Assembly (NCBI GenBank): GCA_027886185.1
Contig: WOAB01000834.1
Span: 248,001 to 312,000 of the forward strand
Direction: 5' to 3'
DNA: 64,000 nt
Source: Rheum nobile
Taxonomy: Eukaryota > Streptophyta > Magnoliopsida > Caryophyllales > Polygonaceae
Below the pieces are notes generated by a model. The model was not told the origin of the DNA and did not search any database. It saw nothing but the letters and a program-made list of their open reading frames with translations. The position numbers and the translations under genes are program-made. Positions 32,996-43,728 of the stretch are shown here, one piece after another. Position 1 is the stretch's first letter. Every line of letters starts with the position of its first letter.

Positions 32996-33399
32996 AGATT
33001 AGCTTGTTTTTCTCCCAACTCACAACTGCTCTAAACAACCAAAAGAAAGTGTGACCGACATCAAATGGTTATAAACATAAGGGTTAGGCTTTGTCTATAA
33101 GGTGATCAAAGTTGATTGCATTTTGAAAAAAATACACGTCTAGTATCTACAAGTTGGTCTAGGCCGGGATACAACACTCAACAGATGCATTACATGACAA
33201 CATTTTTTAAAAGAAAAAAGGAAGGAGGTACTGGGAGGAGGCCTCTCTTATTGTCACATAGATACCTAATTATGATGGGTCCGACCAATCTCTATTTCAT
33301 ATAGCCCGGCCCAATATTATAGGCCCACTCGGTCTGACTTCTCAGTATTGGCCCAATGAGATCAGCAATGACACTACGTCTACATGTAAACTGCAAAAC
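32996..33399. other. No gene recognised
   Basis: Unique sequence; includes GGCCCAATA / TAGGCCCACT words near 33310-33350 and the left MULE TSD CTGCAAAAC (33391-33399). Confidence 0.5.
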
Positions 33400-33440
33400 A
33401 AGGTTCTTGTTTGTACCGCATTTTTTTTTTCACACCAGGG

Positions 33441-33712
33441 TTAAACACTACTAGGTAGCCTATATAAAAAAAAAAAGCTTAAACGCTACATTGTAGCGTT
33501 TAACATGAATCGGTTCAAATTTCTAAACCGGTTCATGTTAAGCGTCATAACGTAGCGTTTGACTTATATAAATTAAAAAAAACATTTTTTTTTATAAAAA
33601 AACCAATGATGGCGTTTATTTTTTAAAATATTTGCAATCTTAATAAAAAAAATCAAAATTAAACTTTGCGTTTTTAAAAACGCCACAGCATAGCATTTAA
33701 AAACGTCATTAA
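33441..33712. repeat. Left subterminal palindromes of the PMD MULE
   Basis: Imperfect palindromes occur at about 33441-33465, 33479-33503 (TTAAACGCTACA then TTGTAGCGTTTAA) and 33538-33562. A diverged pair lies at 33665-33712 (GCGTTTTTAAAAACGC and following). Spacing is roughly 35-60 bp. Confidence 0.8.
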
Positions 33713-33779
33713 AAAGCGCAAACCTGCGTCGTCTCCTTCCTTACTTTCACAATCTTCAAACCCTAAAACCCTAAGCGAC

Positions 33780-36700
33780 ATGACGGCGGCGGCGGACAAG
33801 GCGACTTCGAGCGCGAAGGAGGAGGCGAGAGCTGTGGCGGCCGGGGCGGTGGACGATCTGGGCAGATCGACGGAGGTCGAGACGATGAAGGTCGAGAGGG
33901 TGGTGGTGGAGGCGGACATGGCGGCTTTGACGGAGGCCGAGAGCGTGGAGGGCCCAACTGCGGAAATAGAGCCAGAGGAAGCTCGGTCGGAGGAGGTGTA
34001 AGCGGATGTGGCTCGGCCGGAAACTGGGCGGCGGGAGGAGGCCTGACCGGAAACTGGGCGGCCGGAGTCGGACGCATTTGAAGCCGGGCCCGGGTCGGTG
34101 GAGGCGACGGTGGAAGGAGACGCGCCAGGTGAGGTGCGGGTTGAGGTGGGGCCGGAAAACGCTCTCTCTGTGGCAGCGGCGGCGATGGCTTAGTCGTCGA
34201 GTTGGGATGAGGAGGTGGCGGCTGGAATTGAGACGAGCGAGTCGAAATTTGGTTCGACCATTATAAACCCGAAACAACGTACTATTGAGGTACGTTTTCA
34301 AACAGTTTATTTAATTAATTTTTGTAATAATATTATATTATTTAGACTTGAATAGTATTAGAAGACTTATAATATTAAAAGGATTTTAATCCTTTTTATA
34401 CATGGATTAGTCATTTTTTATGTTAATTTGTTTTACATTTTTTTAATGTATTATTTTATTTATATATTATAAATGAAATGCACTCGTAATTAGATTAGAA
34501 TAGAGAAATATGAATTTACGAGAAGAGTATTAGAAGGATTTTAATCATTTTTATGCATGGATTAGTCTTTTTTTATATATATTTTACAATTTTTAATGTA
34601 TTATTTATTTATATATTATAAATGAAATGCACTCGTAATTAGATTAGAATCGAGAAATATGAATTTGCTAGATGAGTATTAGAAGGATTTATAATAAAAT
34701 TAGATTTATTATAATATTAATTAAAGAAAAGTAAAAATAAAATAGCTTATTTAAATTATTTATTATTAAACTTAATGAAATATTGAGATCATAAAAGCTT
34801 AACATATATTAATTATTATTTATTTACGAGATGAGTATTAGAGGGATTTTTAATAAATTAATTATTATTAAGCATAACATAAATTAATTATTACTAAACT
34901 TAATTAAATTAATTTACGAGATGAATTATTATTAAACTTATAGATTTATTTAAATTTAAATCAAAAAAATATAAGTAATATAATTAAATAAATTATTCCC
35001 CGTATAAGTATATATAAACTGCACATTGAATGTATAAACCAAATAACGCAAATAGATTTTTTTTTTATTAAACAGGATATATTGGATGGTTTTCGACGAC
35101 GATTTTGCTCAGTAGGACGGGACACAGAGAACTGTCACGTTACTGCTTCTGTGCACAAGCGGATGATGCCAAATGTTTCCGGACAAAAGAAGAAGAAGAA
35201 GCCTCAACGTCCCGTCCATAGCGATGATCCCGTCCCTGGATTGGACGATGTTGTCATGGAGGATTCCGTCACCTCTGCCGACGTTGATCTTGTCCCTGAT
35301 GGTAGTGCAGATCCCGTTTCTTCCCCTCAGCATCAACATGTTCCCTACCCTTCTGGGAGTGCTGATTCAGTCCCTCCCCCCTGCAGGAGCCTGTTCCCGA
35401 CCCTATTCTCGACCCCATTCCTGACGTTCCCGCTCCCCAGCCCATACGTCGCGCTCGTCCCGAACCTCCTTATGGTGTGGGGAATGCTGAGCTTTTGTCG
35501 TCCTTCGACCAACACATTGCTTATCGGATATGGCATCATCACAGGGAGGCCCCTCGCCATTTGAAGGTTCACACACGTCCCATCCATTTCGATTACTGGA
35601 GACGACACCACCTTATTCTGAGGGGGGAGGTGGTCAAGGGTAGCTGGTGGCATTACGCTACACTGAGCGGGCTGACTGGATTCCACGTGTTTCAATTCGG
35701 ACGGGTGGACCACGTCCTCATTTATGCATTTGTGGAGATGTGGCATCCAAAGACCAACAACTTCCATTTTTCGTGGGGCGAGATTACGATCACGCTTCAT
35801 GACGTCGAGAGGATCATGGGGCTGCCTATCGAGGGATATACCGTCAATGCGGTACTAGAGGACGGACCGTTGGTCGCTTTATGGGAAGATGTTTTTGACT
35901 AACGACCCAGAGGAGGTGAAGGTGTGGGTGACGAGTGCCGGGATTGATGCATGTGACTTCTTGTTCGACTTGCGACACATGATTATGGACGTCGACGAGC
36001 CCATGAGTTATGCAGCAGGATATTTATTCCACATGTTGGGGTCCAGCTTATTCGTGAACTAGTCCACGAACAAGCTGAAGTGTCAGCTGTTGCTGTTGTG
36101 CATGGATCATGAGCGTACCTAGCGGACGACCTGGGGAGTCAGAGTTCTCGCCTGCCTATACAGGAACCTAGGTGAGGCTTCACGTGGGAAGGCCAAGGGC
36201 ATAACCGGTTGTTGTTTGCTACTCCAAGTAAAACATCGCCAATCTTTTAATCTTTGTATAATACCGAACTTTAAGATTACCATTTAAAATATGTTACAAA
36301 TTTATATTGTGACAATTACAGTTGTGGATATGGACGTACTTCCTAAGGTTTCTCGGAAACCCACATCCCGAGGTTAGGAGAGCCGATGATCAGCGACGAG
36401 CGGCATGGTATTGGGTATTGCGCCCCCTCCATGGGATGTGTGTCGGATCAAGAGTTATCGCCACGTCCTTGATGAGTATCACCGTGAGGATGTAAGTACG
36501 CCATATTTCTATTATATTTTGTGATTATCGTATAATGGTTACTCGTAACATTGTTCTTTTTGCTTGTAGGTGCGGTGGATGCCACACAACCATCTGGATT
36601 TCCATTCACGGTACAAAGCTTCTACATATCGAGGCACGATCAGGTTCCAACAGATTGTAGAGCCATACATGCCTGACCGCATGGTACGCTAGTTTAAACG

Positions 36701-37424
36701 GACCTAGAGCAGGCCTCTCGACCCGATACGGCCTCGTTCAGCTGTACGCCCTGAAAGCCTAAAAGGGAAGGATGCATACAAGCTAGAATTTAATGCCCAC
36801 TTGGACGGTTGGGATTGATTGGATGGGCATCTTTGCGCTGAGGTCTTAGCTAGTCCGCTGGCTGTTGCTGATTATGATATGGATGAGGAGTATCTCGATT
36901 GGTTCCTTCCCATTTCACATCCATATGTCAGGCGCAACGCGACCGAGCAACCTCGTCCCAGACGCCATGCTATTTCAACTTTGGACGCATCTCGGGTATG
37001 TTTCACGATAATATCTATCATATTAAGTATTTGTAATGCATCAGAGAGTTTATTGATTTAATATTATATGATTGAATGACAACGGTTGACCATGGTGAGG
37101 GCGCATGTCCCGGAGGTTATGATGCGGGGAGGTGGCAGGATGGAGGACTGACAGAGGCTTGCGGACATTATCGATGTCGACGAGATGCTGGTTGTTGATC
37201 CACCGATACGGGCGTCACATCGACAGTCCCAGAGCCAGACTGAGAGGGGTGAATCATCTAGTTCAGCCACCCCACACCCCAGTTTACCATCTATATATGA
37301 GAGGGGTTCATCATCCAGGTCACCGGTTGAGCAGGAAGCAACTGAGCGGGAAGCACGTGATCGAGAAATGGCGGAGCGTCTTCATGCTAGGCTGGAGAAG
37401 GGTTCTGATAGCGACGATGATTAG
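33780..37424 (+). pseudogene. Plant mobile domain (PMD) protein gene, degenerate
   Basis: Exons can be read at 33780-34289 (GC-rich, Ala/Glu-rich, three in-frame stops), 35076-36227, 36322-36491, 36570-36995 and about 37095-37424, mostly with GT/AG borders. The PMD core is clear: HLKVHTRPIHFDYWRRHHLI, GLTGFHVFQFGRVDH, EMWHPKTNNFHFSWGEIT, TLHDVERIMGLPIEGY, SYAAGYLFHMLGSSLF, WGVRVLACLYRNLGEASRGK, PPPWDVCRIKSYRHVLDEY. The last exon encodes a charged tail ending EKGSDSDDD. A frameshift sits in a C run near 35380, another near 35885, and stops lie at about 36061, 36119, 36690, 36704, 36818 and 37154. The PMD family includes the Arabidopsis MAIN/MAIL proteins, needed for meristem upkeep and TE silencing, and many transposon-borne copies. 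Here it is cargo of a MULE. The acceptor of the last exon appears lost. Confidence 0.85.
34290..35075. other. AT-rich first intron of the PMD gene
   Basis: About 786 bp between GAG|GTACGT and AACAG|GATAT. It contains two diverged copies of a TAGAAGGATTTTAATC...AATGAAATGCACTCGTAATT segment (about 34358-34500 and 34529-34650). No coding signal is seen. Confidence 0.6.
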
Positions 37425-38719
37425 GACGCCTTTTATATATTTTGGTTTGTGGGATTAGTATAGTGGATGCTATTATCTCTTTTGTAGTGACATTTCGTAT
37501 TCTATTTGTCCTAATGTTTCGTCTCTATTTCTTCGTACTTGTCTTACTTTTTGTTTCGTCATGGGTTTGTCGTCGTTGTTTGTAAATTCCGGTATTTTAA
37601 AATCAAACAAACCATAAACTAAATCTGGTGCTAAACCCTAACTCTTAAACCTTAAACAATCCAACCATAAACCCTCTCACATAACAAAAACGCCACAATG
37701 TGGCATTTAAATCATTAAATGCTACAGTGTGGCGTTTAAGACTATGTGAGAGGGTTTAGGGTTTTTTAGGCTTTATGGTTTTAGGGTTTAAGGGGTAGGG
37801 GTTCATTCATTAGGGTTAAAGGTTTGAGATTTTTGGGCTTTGGGTAGATGCATAACACATATTAACTATATCTGGTGCTGAAGACGCTTCTTGGGCTAAA
37901 TCAGCTGGAAATGATGCGTTGGAAAAAAAATACAAATATAACTACAAAATATTGGGGCGTACCTATTGAAGATATTTTCTCTAACCAAAATTCAGACATC
38001 TCAAACCTTAAATCCTAACTAATGAACCCACCTTAAACCATAAACCCTAAAAAATCCAACCCTAAACCCTCTCACATAACGAAAATGCCATAATGTGGCG
38101 TTTAAGACTATAAACGCTATAGTGTGACGTTTAAGACTATAAACGCTACAGTGTGGCGTTTAAGACTATGTGAGAGGGTTTAGGGTTTTAGGGTTTAAGG
38201 GCTAAGGTTCATTAATTAGGGTTTAAGGTTTGCGATTTTTGGGTTTCAGACAGATGTATTACACGTATTAACTATATTTGGTGCTGAAGGCGCTTCTTGG
38301 GGTAAATCTGCTGGAAATGATGCATTTGGGAAAAAATACATTAATAACTACAAAATATCGGTGCCATATATACCTATTGAAGATATTTTCTTCAACCAAA
38401 ATCCATACATCTCAAACCTTAATCCCTAATTAATGAACCCATAAACCCTAACCCTAAAAAATCCAACCCTAAACCCTCTCACATAACCCAAACGCCACAG
38501 TGTGGCGTTTAAGATTTTAAACATCACATTGTGGCATTTAAGACTATGTGAGAGGGTTTAGGATTTTTTAGGGCTTAAGCTTTAGAGTTTTGGATTTTTG
38601 GGTTTAAGGGCTAGGGGTTCATTAATTAGGGATATACCTATTGAAGATTTTTGGGCTTCGGGCAGATGTATAACACATATTAACTATATATGGTCCTAAG
38701 GTTTCGTTCCACCCATTTC
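37425..38719. repeat. Three ~400-bp tandem units with nested hairpins
   Basis: Anchors AAACCCTCTCACATAAC lie at 37669, 38064 and 38471 (periods 395 and 407). Within each unit AACCCTAAACCCTCTCACATA faces TATGTGAGAGGGTTTAGGG about 60-100 bp later, so each can fold into a long hairpin. Between the arms lie one to three copies of the AACGCCACA/TGTGGCGTTT palindrome (37689-37739, 38082-38163, 38490-38541). AAACCCTAA telo-box words are frequent. Confidence 0.85.
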
Positions 38720-40240
38720 GTTCTAAACTCTACAATTTTGGGCGAGATCGGCCCAATGACACTCTCTTTGGCGTCTGAAACTCCGTTGGGGCCTCCATCA
38801 TGCATCGGAGACGGTTCTGATCCGACGGACGATTGAATTCTATCTGACTTCCTCTTCTTTTTCTCATCCTTCTTCTTTTCCTCATCATTCTTCTTTTTCT
38901 TTTGCTCATCCTTCTTCCTCTTCTTTTCCTCATTCTTCTTCTTCTTTTGCTCATCCTTCTCTTTTGGTCCTCCTTCTTTTTTTGCTCATTCCTCTTTTGC
39001 TCCTCCTGCTTGTGCTACAGCCAAGTGGGGTCCCTCTCGGTCGAGTCCTTCTTCTTCTTAGGTCTCCCCTTATTGGTATCTCCGCATTGGGGCTCTTCCA
39101 AAGTAGAAGTGCTCGGGTGATGGTAGTCATCGTATCTTGTCGTGAGGTTGTATAACAACTCATCGGGCATTTCCTCGTCTTCAAAGTATGTATACATCTT
39201 GTTCATTAAGACAACTTGTCTTGAAATATGCTTACTATCGTCACGTCCGAGATCTTCAGGGCCCACTCCTTCCCACTTTAATTGTTTCCAAAATATATGG
39301 ATGTTGGGATGTCATGGGTGTGACATCCACAAATGACCTTTAAGGTGCACTTACTCTCTTTTGATAACAACCCGTGCATCTCAAACGGGCACTCAATCTT
39401 CTTTGTCCTCGTTGACTGATTCGATTTAGGGGTCGGTTCGGAACCTTCGATCGCCTTATTCTTCACCGGTCTATATGATCCAAACTTCTCACACGATAAT
39501 ATGACCTTTCGAGCCCATGATTTTTGTATGACAATCAAAATGTTCAATTCCTTACCCATTGAACGAACCCATTGGATCATACTCTCTCTATCACCCAATT
39601 CCTCATCCATAGTAAAATGCAAAGAAAAATCGACACTCGTACAATTGGTGTACTAGAATAATCCTATTTATTTCACAAACATTGGTATACATTATAAATA
39701 TGCATAAATAAAAACTAATTTTTTTCTAAGATAATTACTCATGTTCTACACTAACAAAGTGTTCTATACCTAACATAATGTTCTACCCTAAAAATCGTGG
39801 TGCAAATATGATACACGTAGAAAATTTAAAACCTTGTCCATTCTTCTCACTCAACTAAATTCAAACAAAAGCTTTCCAATTCTACGCTAATTATATAATT
39901 TATCACAACTGTACACTAACATAATATTATAAACTAAAACATATACTAATATTCTACAATAACATAGTCAATATAATTTATTACTAATATTCTATACTAA
40001 CATACCTACAATATCTATAATATAATTTACTACTAACAAGAATATGTGTAAAATATAATTTACTACTAATAATGTGCACTAACATACCTATAATATCTAT
40101 AAAATATAATTTACTACTACTATTGTACACTAGCATACTAATATTCTATACGCAATTTAAATCTAGAGTATACATACCAGTACACGATCTTCACTAATCG
40201 ATTCAAGATCGGGCACATCGACTCCGCTTGAGAACGACAT
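38720..40240 (-). pseudogene. Internally deleted MULE transposase
   Basis: Exon 1 is 40178-40240 (MSFSSGVDVPDL...), with GTATGT donor. Exon 2 starts at 39652 after CTAG and reads VDFSLHFTMDEE, IQWVRSMGKEL, then the N-terminal FAR1-like zinc-cluster region (CPFEMHG...VICGCHTHDIP). At about 39300 the sequence jumps, in another frame, to IFWKQLKWEGVGPEDL (about 39300-39240), which matches the segment after the SWIM finger of the transposase at 43729 (IF-stop-KQIRWEGVDAKDL). The linker CGDTNKGRPKKKKDSTERDP and a Lys/Arg-rich tail follow. The whole DDE core and SWIM finger, several hundred residues, are therefore deleted. A stop (TAG after DPTWL) and at least one frameshift are also present. It cannot be a working transposase; a DNA-binding-only product is conceivable. 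Confidence 0.85.
39653..40177 (-). other. Intron of the deleted transposase, AT-rich
   Basis: Repeated TATAATTTACTACTAA and TTCTACACTAACAT(A/T) words, no coding signal. Position corresponds to intron 1 of the transposase at 43729. Confidence 0.6.
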
Positions 40241-40344
40241 TCTCTCACTTACTATTGTGATTTGAAATTGTGTGAATGTTAAAGCATTTTAAAGAAACAC
40301 ATACATACAAGTGGAATTCGACCGTTTAAAAAAAATGGACTCTC

Positions 40345-40618
40345 TTAAACGCTACCACACAACGTTTAAAATTTCCAACGATCACTTTTTAAACGCCATG
40401 TTGAAATTTTAAATGCTATGTGGTAGCATTTAAGATTCGATCGGCTTAAATTGGGTCGATTTTAAACGTTACGTCGTAGCGTTTAAATTCGACCCGATTT
40501 CATCGTGTCGATTACGTTTTTTTTTTAAATCTCACTAAATCCCCAAAAAAAAACACCCTTTCACGCCATGCAGTAGCGTTTAAAAAAAAAGTTAAATGCT
40601 ACCTGATAGCGTTTAACT
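40345..40618. repeat. Right subterminal palindromes of the PMD MULE
   Basis: Copies at about 40345-40370, 40387-40433 (two), 40462-40486 (TTTAAACGTTACG then TCGTAGCGTTTAAA), 40561-40580 and 40592-40618. The core is the same AAACGCTA / TAGCGTTT as on the left side. Confidence 0.8.
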
Positions 40619-40670
40619 TGCAATTAGAAAACAAAAAAATGCGATGCGAAACCAAACCCTCGTGCAAAAC

Positions 40671-41347
40671 CGTGAATCGGAGGTCAAGTTAATTTGCATT
40701 ATCCACGTCTTTGTCGGATTGTTTTAGGACATGGTTAAATACAATTTATTATAATTTTCAGCTGGACTTAGATTACAAGTTGTTTAGCTCTATTGTTCCA
40801 TTTTCAATATATGCTTATCTCTCTTGTTCCATTCTCTCATTGCTAGTCTCACAGGACCCCTTGTATTTAGTTATTTGTACTATCAATATGTGCTTATCTC
40901 TCTTGTTCCATTTTCACTTTAATTAGTGTCACACTGTAAAAGAAAACTAAACGGCTAATTATATATGATGGGTCTGTAAGTTTTTTTTGGTAATGTAGGG
41001 TTTCATTCTTCTTCTTTTGATTATATTTGGTCATGGAGCCCTGAACACTAGGGTTGTTGAATTTTAGGTAAAATATAGTGGTCCTAAACCTAATTAATTG
41101 ATTGAATTTGAGCTAATCATCTTTACTTATCTATTTGACACAATTTATTGACCCATTCTTTAAGTGGTGATTGCTCTTTTTACTACATAATAATATTGTT
41201 ATAAATCAAATGGGTTGACAGCAGTAATATAAAGTCTCATTATGTTTATATTTGGGAATGATTTGTTTAGCGGGTGGTTTCATGTGCAATATTTCCTTGG
41301 GTTAACGACAACCACACACCAATAGACCACATATAGAAATTAGTCTA
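40671..41347. other. No gene recognised
   Basis: AT-rich unique sequence. TGCTTATCTCTCTTGTTCCATT occurs twice (about 40811 and 40890). Nothing coding. Confidence 0.5.
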
Positions 41348-41349
41348 TG

Positions 41350-41941
41350 ATCTAGGGTTGAAAATTATCCGTGGGTGACCGACCCATGCGAAAAACTAGA
41401 CAAAATTAAATGGATGATCACCCGAAGTATAACGGGTGACATGTGGTTGGTGGGTTGGGTGAAATGCATGTCGGGAGGGTGATGAGTGAGATTGACATCA
41501 CCCACCACCCAATCCATCACCAACACTTCACCCACCCATTCGTTCACTCGTTACAAATTATAGTTATAAGTTTATTTTAGTTATAATTTACATATTCAAT
41601 TCTTGTTTGTTCATGTTTAAAAGTTGAATATTTTAGAAATATTTTTTAATAACATCCATCAAATCCTATAGTTATAGTTAGAATAACTATTTTATATATT
41701 GAAGAAAATTAATTAATTTTCACACTTTATTATGTATTTCATTACATTTAAATAATCATAAAAATATTAATAAAAATGTTACGCATCTGATCCGAATTAC
41801 TCATGGATGATGGATGGGTCGGATGTGGGTAAAACGTTTTGCAAGTGATGGGTGGGTGATCGGGTAGAGTATTTAGCTTCACGGATCGAGTTATGAAATG
41901 ATTTCACCCATCTGTTACCCGATCCATTTCCAGCTCTGGTT
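41350..41941. mobile_element. hAT-type GGGTGA-rich element, eroded ends
   Basis: The left end TAGGGTTGAAAATTATCC is matched loosely by the inverted right end CAGAGCTGGAAATGGATC. Both arms carry GGGTGGGTGA/TCACCCACCC words and the middle is AT-rich. No TSD is found. The - frame 41365-41547 is arm sequence. Confidence 0.55.
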
Positions 41942-42076
41942 GGGAAGCATCCCGTGGTCTCTGACCTCAAACGTAAAAAAAAATATTGTTCAAAGAAGGG
42001 TTTGAAATTGGTTTAAGCTCGAGTACATTTGGTTTCAAATAGTTTATATAAAAATAACTAGGTAATACTATTTACA

Positions 42077-42370
42077 GAGGGCTGTTCATCGGTCCAAAAC
42101 CGAATCGAATAAAACCGAACCAAACCGAAACCGAATTTCGGAATTTTGTGGACCGAAAACCGAACATACTCGGTTCAGTTCGGGTTGAGTTCGGTTTTAT
42201 TCGATTCGGTTTGGTTTTAGATCGAAATAACCAAACATTTTGAAATTAGGTTAATTTAGGTTATTGAAGTGAGTTTTAGTGCACAAAACCAAATTAGACC
42301 GAACCAAACTGGATCGAATTGGACCGAACTTGAACCGAACTAGACTGAACCGAATAAGGTTGAACTAGTG
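42077..42370. mobile_element. hAT-type CCGAACC-rich MITE remnant
   Basis: Starts AGAGGGCTGTTCATCGGTCC, continues with AACCGAACCAAACCGAAACC and the inverse TTCGGTTTGGTTTTAG, and ends in GAACCGAATAAGGTTGAAC. The right tip is lost and there is no TSD. Confidence 0.55.
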
Positions 42371-43225
42371 TATAGATTAAAACTTAGTGTATAGATTAAA
42401 AATCTTATTTTGAAAATAATTTGTTAAACATTATTTAATTATATTAGTTAATTTTTGTAAAGGGTTTTAGTATTCTAATTATTTTAATGAATGTTTTATA
42501 AAAAGAATTCTTAACGAATATATGACAATTCGGAACACATGATAGCAAGACATTCTTAAATTTATCGACTTGTATCTAGGGTTTGTTTGATAAAATACTT
42601 TATGACAATATTTTTATTTGTAAAGTGGTTTCTGATAAAAAGTACTTTTAATGCTTTGGAATTTATGTAACATTTTAAATTTTAATGTATTTGAAAAGCC
42701 TTAATTTAAAAATGCATTATTTGTAAGAAAATTAGCATACCGAACATCATTTTTTCAAATAAATATGTATAATTACAAATGTCTTTATAAAGTGTAATAC
42801 AAAACAAATCCTTAGTTCTAGTTATCTGAAATTATTATAGAGTGTCCTTGAAATTACTAATTCTTGATTTATTGATAATTTGACATGACTTACTTTTGTT
42901 CCAATTCTGAAACGATTATGGGCCACATATATAATTGTATGGTTTAAAAGTTCCATTCGAAAGAATCCAAAGCAAAAGGTCACATGTGAGCAGTTAATAA
43001 CTAATTGCATCCCTTTTCACTACACAAAGTGAAAGTCAATGTTGAAAATGATCGAGATTAGGTAGAGGGCCATAAAAATGGAGTGGTTAATACTGAATTT
43101 CAATCATTTGTTTCTGGTTGGACTGACAACTGTAGGATTTTTAGTCTTCGATCGAGTACATATATGCGAAATCCTTCAGTCAGAGTATCATTCAATGAAA
43201 AAGTTAATCTAGCTAGTACGGAGTA
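42371..43225. other. No gene recognised
   Basis: AT-rich unique sequence up to the MULE TSD at 43226. The TTAGTGTATAGATTAAAA phrase is repeated near 42368 and 42386. Confidence 0.5.
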
Positions 43226-43280
43226 CTAATTAAACGCGAAAAATCGCGCACTCCAGTTTTTTTTATTTCGCACTCCTTCT

Positions 43281-43622
43281 TGAGCGGCATATCTTGCCGC
43301 TCAGAAAACCTGAGTTTCCTGGGCGGGTTGCACTACGTGTCGTCCAGGATGGGTTCAATTTTTATTTTATTTAAAAAAATTATTTAAAATGTATTTTTTA
43401 AAAACTGGTTTCACTGAACCGGTTTAGTCGGAGGCAACACGTGTCGCCCAAAGAACTGGTTCAGTGATCGGGTTTGTTGGGGGAGAAGGGTTTATGGGCG
43501 GCATTATGTGCCGCCCAGTGAACCGGTTCACGAAAACCGGAGTACTTCTGGGCGGCACTATGTGCAGTCCAGGGAGTGTACGATTGACAACGGTCAATTT
43601 GGGCTGCACATAGGGCCGCCCA
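43281..43622. repeat. Left palindrome array of the OTU MULE
   Basis: Imperfect palindromes of about 24 bp at 43281-43303, 43320-43348 (degenerate), 43432-43451 (partial), 43495-43517 (TGGGCGGCAT then TATGTGCCGCCCA), 43548-43572 and 43600-43622. The sequence between them is not conserved. Confidence 0.85.
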
Positions 43623-43728
43623 GAAATACTCTGTTTCACTCCCAACGGTCATGTGGCCGGCTATATATATTGGAGATGTAATAGTAATGTTTGGAACCCA
43701 AAACTTCATACCCGATTTTTCTTAAAAA

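Larger units (their letters stand above)
33400..40661. mobile_element. MULE with plant mobile domain gene, 7.26 kb
   Basis: The left end (33400) and inverted right end (40661) share an imperfect TIR of about 90 bp: GTACCGCATTTTTTTT...AGGGTTAAACACTA.TAGGTAGC against GCATCGCATTTTTTTG...AAGTTAAACGCTATCAGGTAGC. The flanking 9-mers CTGCAAAAC and GTGCAAAAC (33391-33399, 40662-40670) differ at one base, fitting a MULE-type 9-bp TSD. Inside lie a PMD pseudogene on +, a deleted MULE transposase on -, three tandem units of about 400 bp, and repeated palindromes of the AAACGCTACA/TGTAGCGTTT type in both subterminal regions and in the middle. Confidence 0.8.

Noticed and set aside
33674..34301. Long Pro/Arg-rich minus-strand frames
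   Set aside because: They lie opposite the GC-rich first exon of the PMD gene and arise from its composition; the + frame ends at a proper splice donor.
43281..43622. Regularly spaced palindromes that could suggest a CRISPR array
   Set aside because: Eukaryotic transposon context, imperfect repeats, uneven spacing, both ends of a MULE; no spacers of uniform length and no cas genes.
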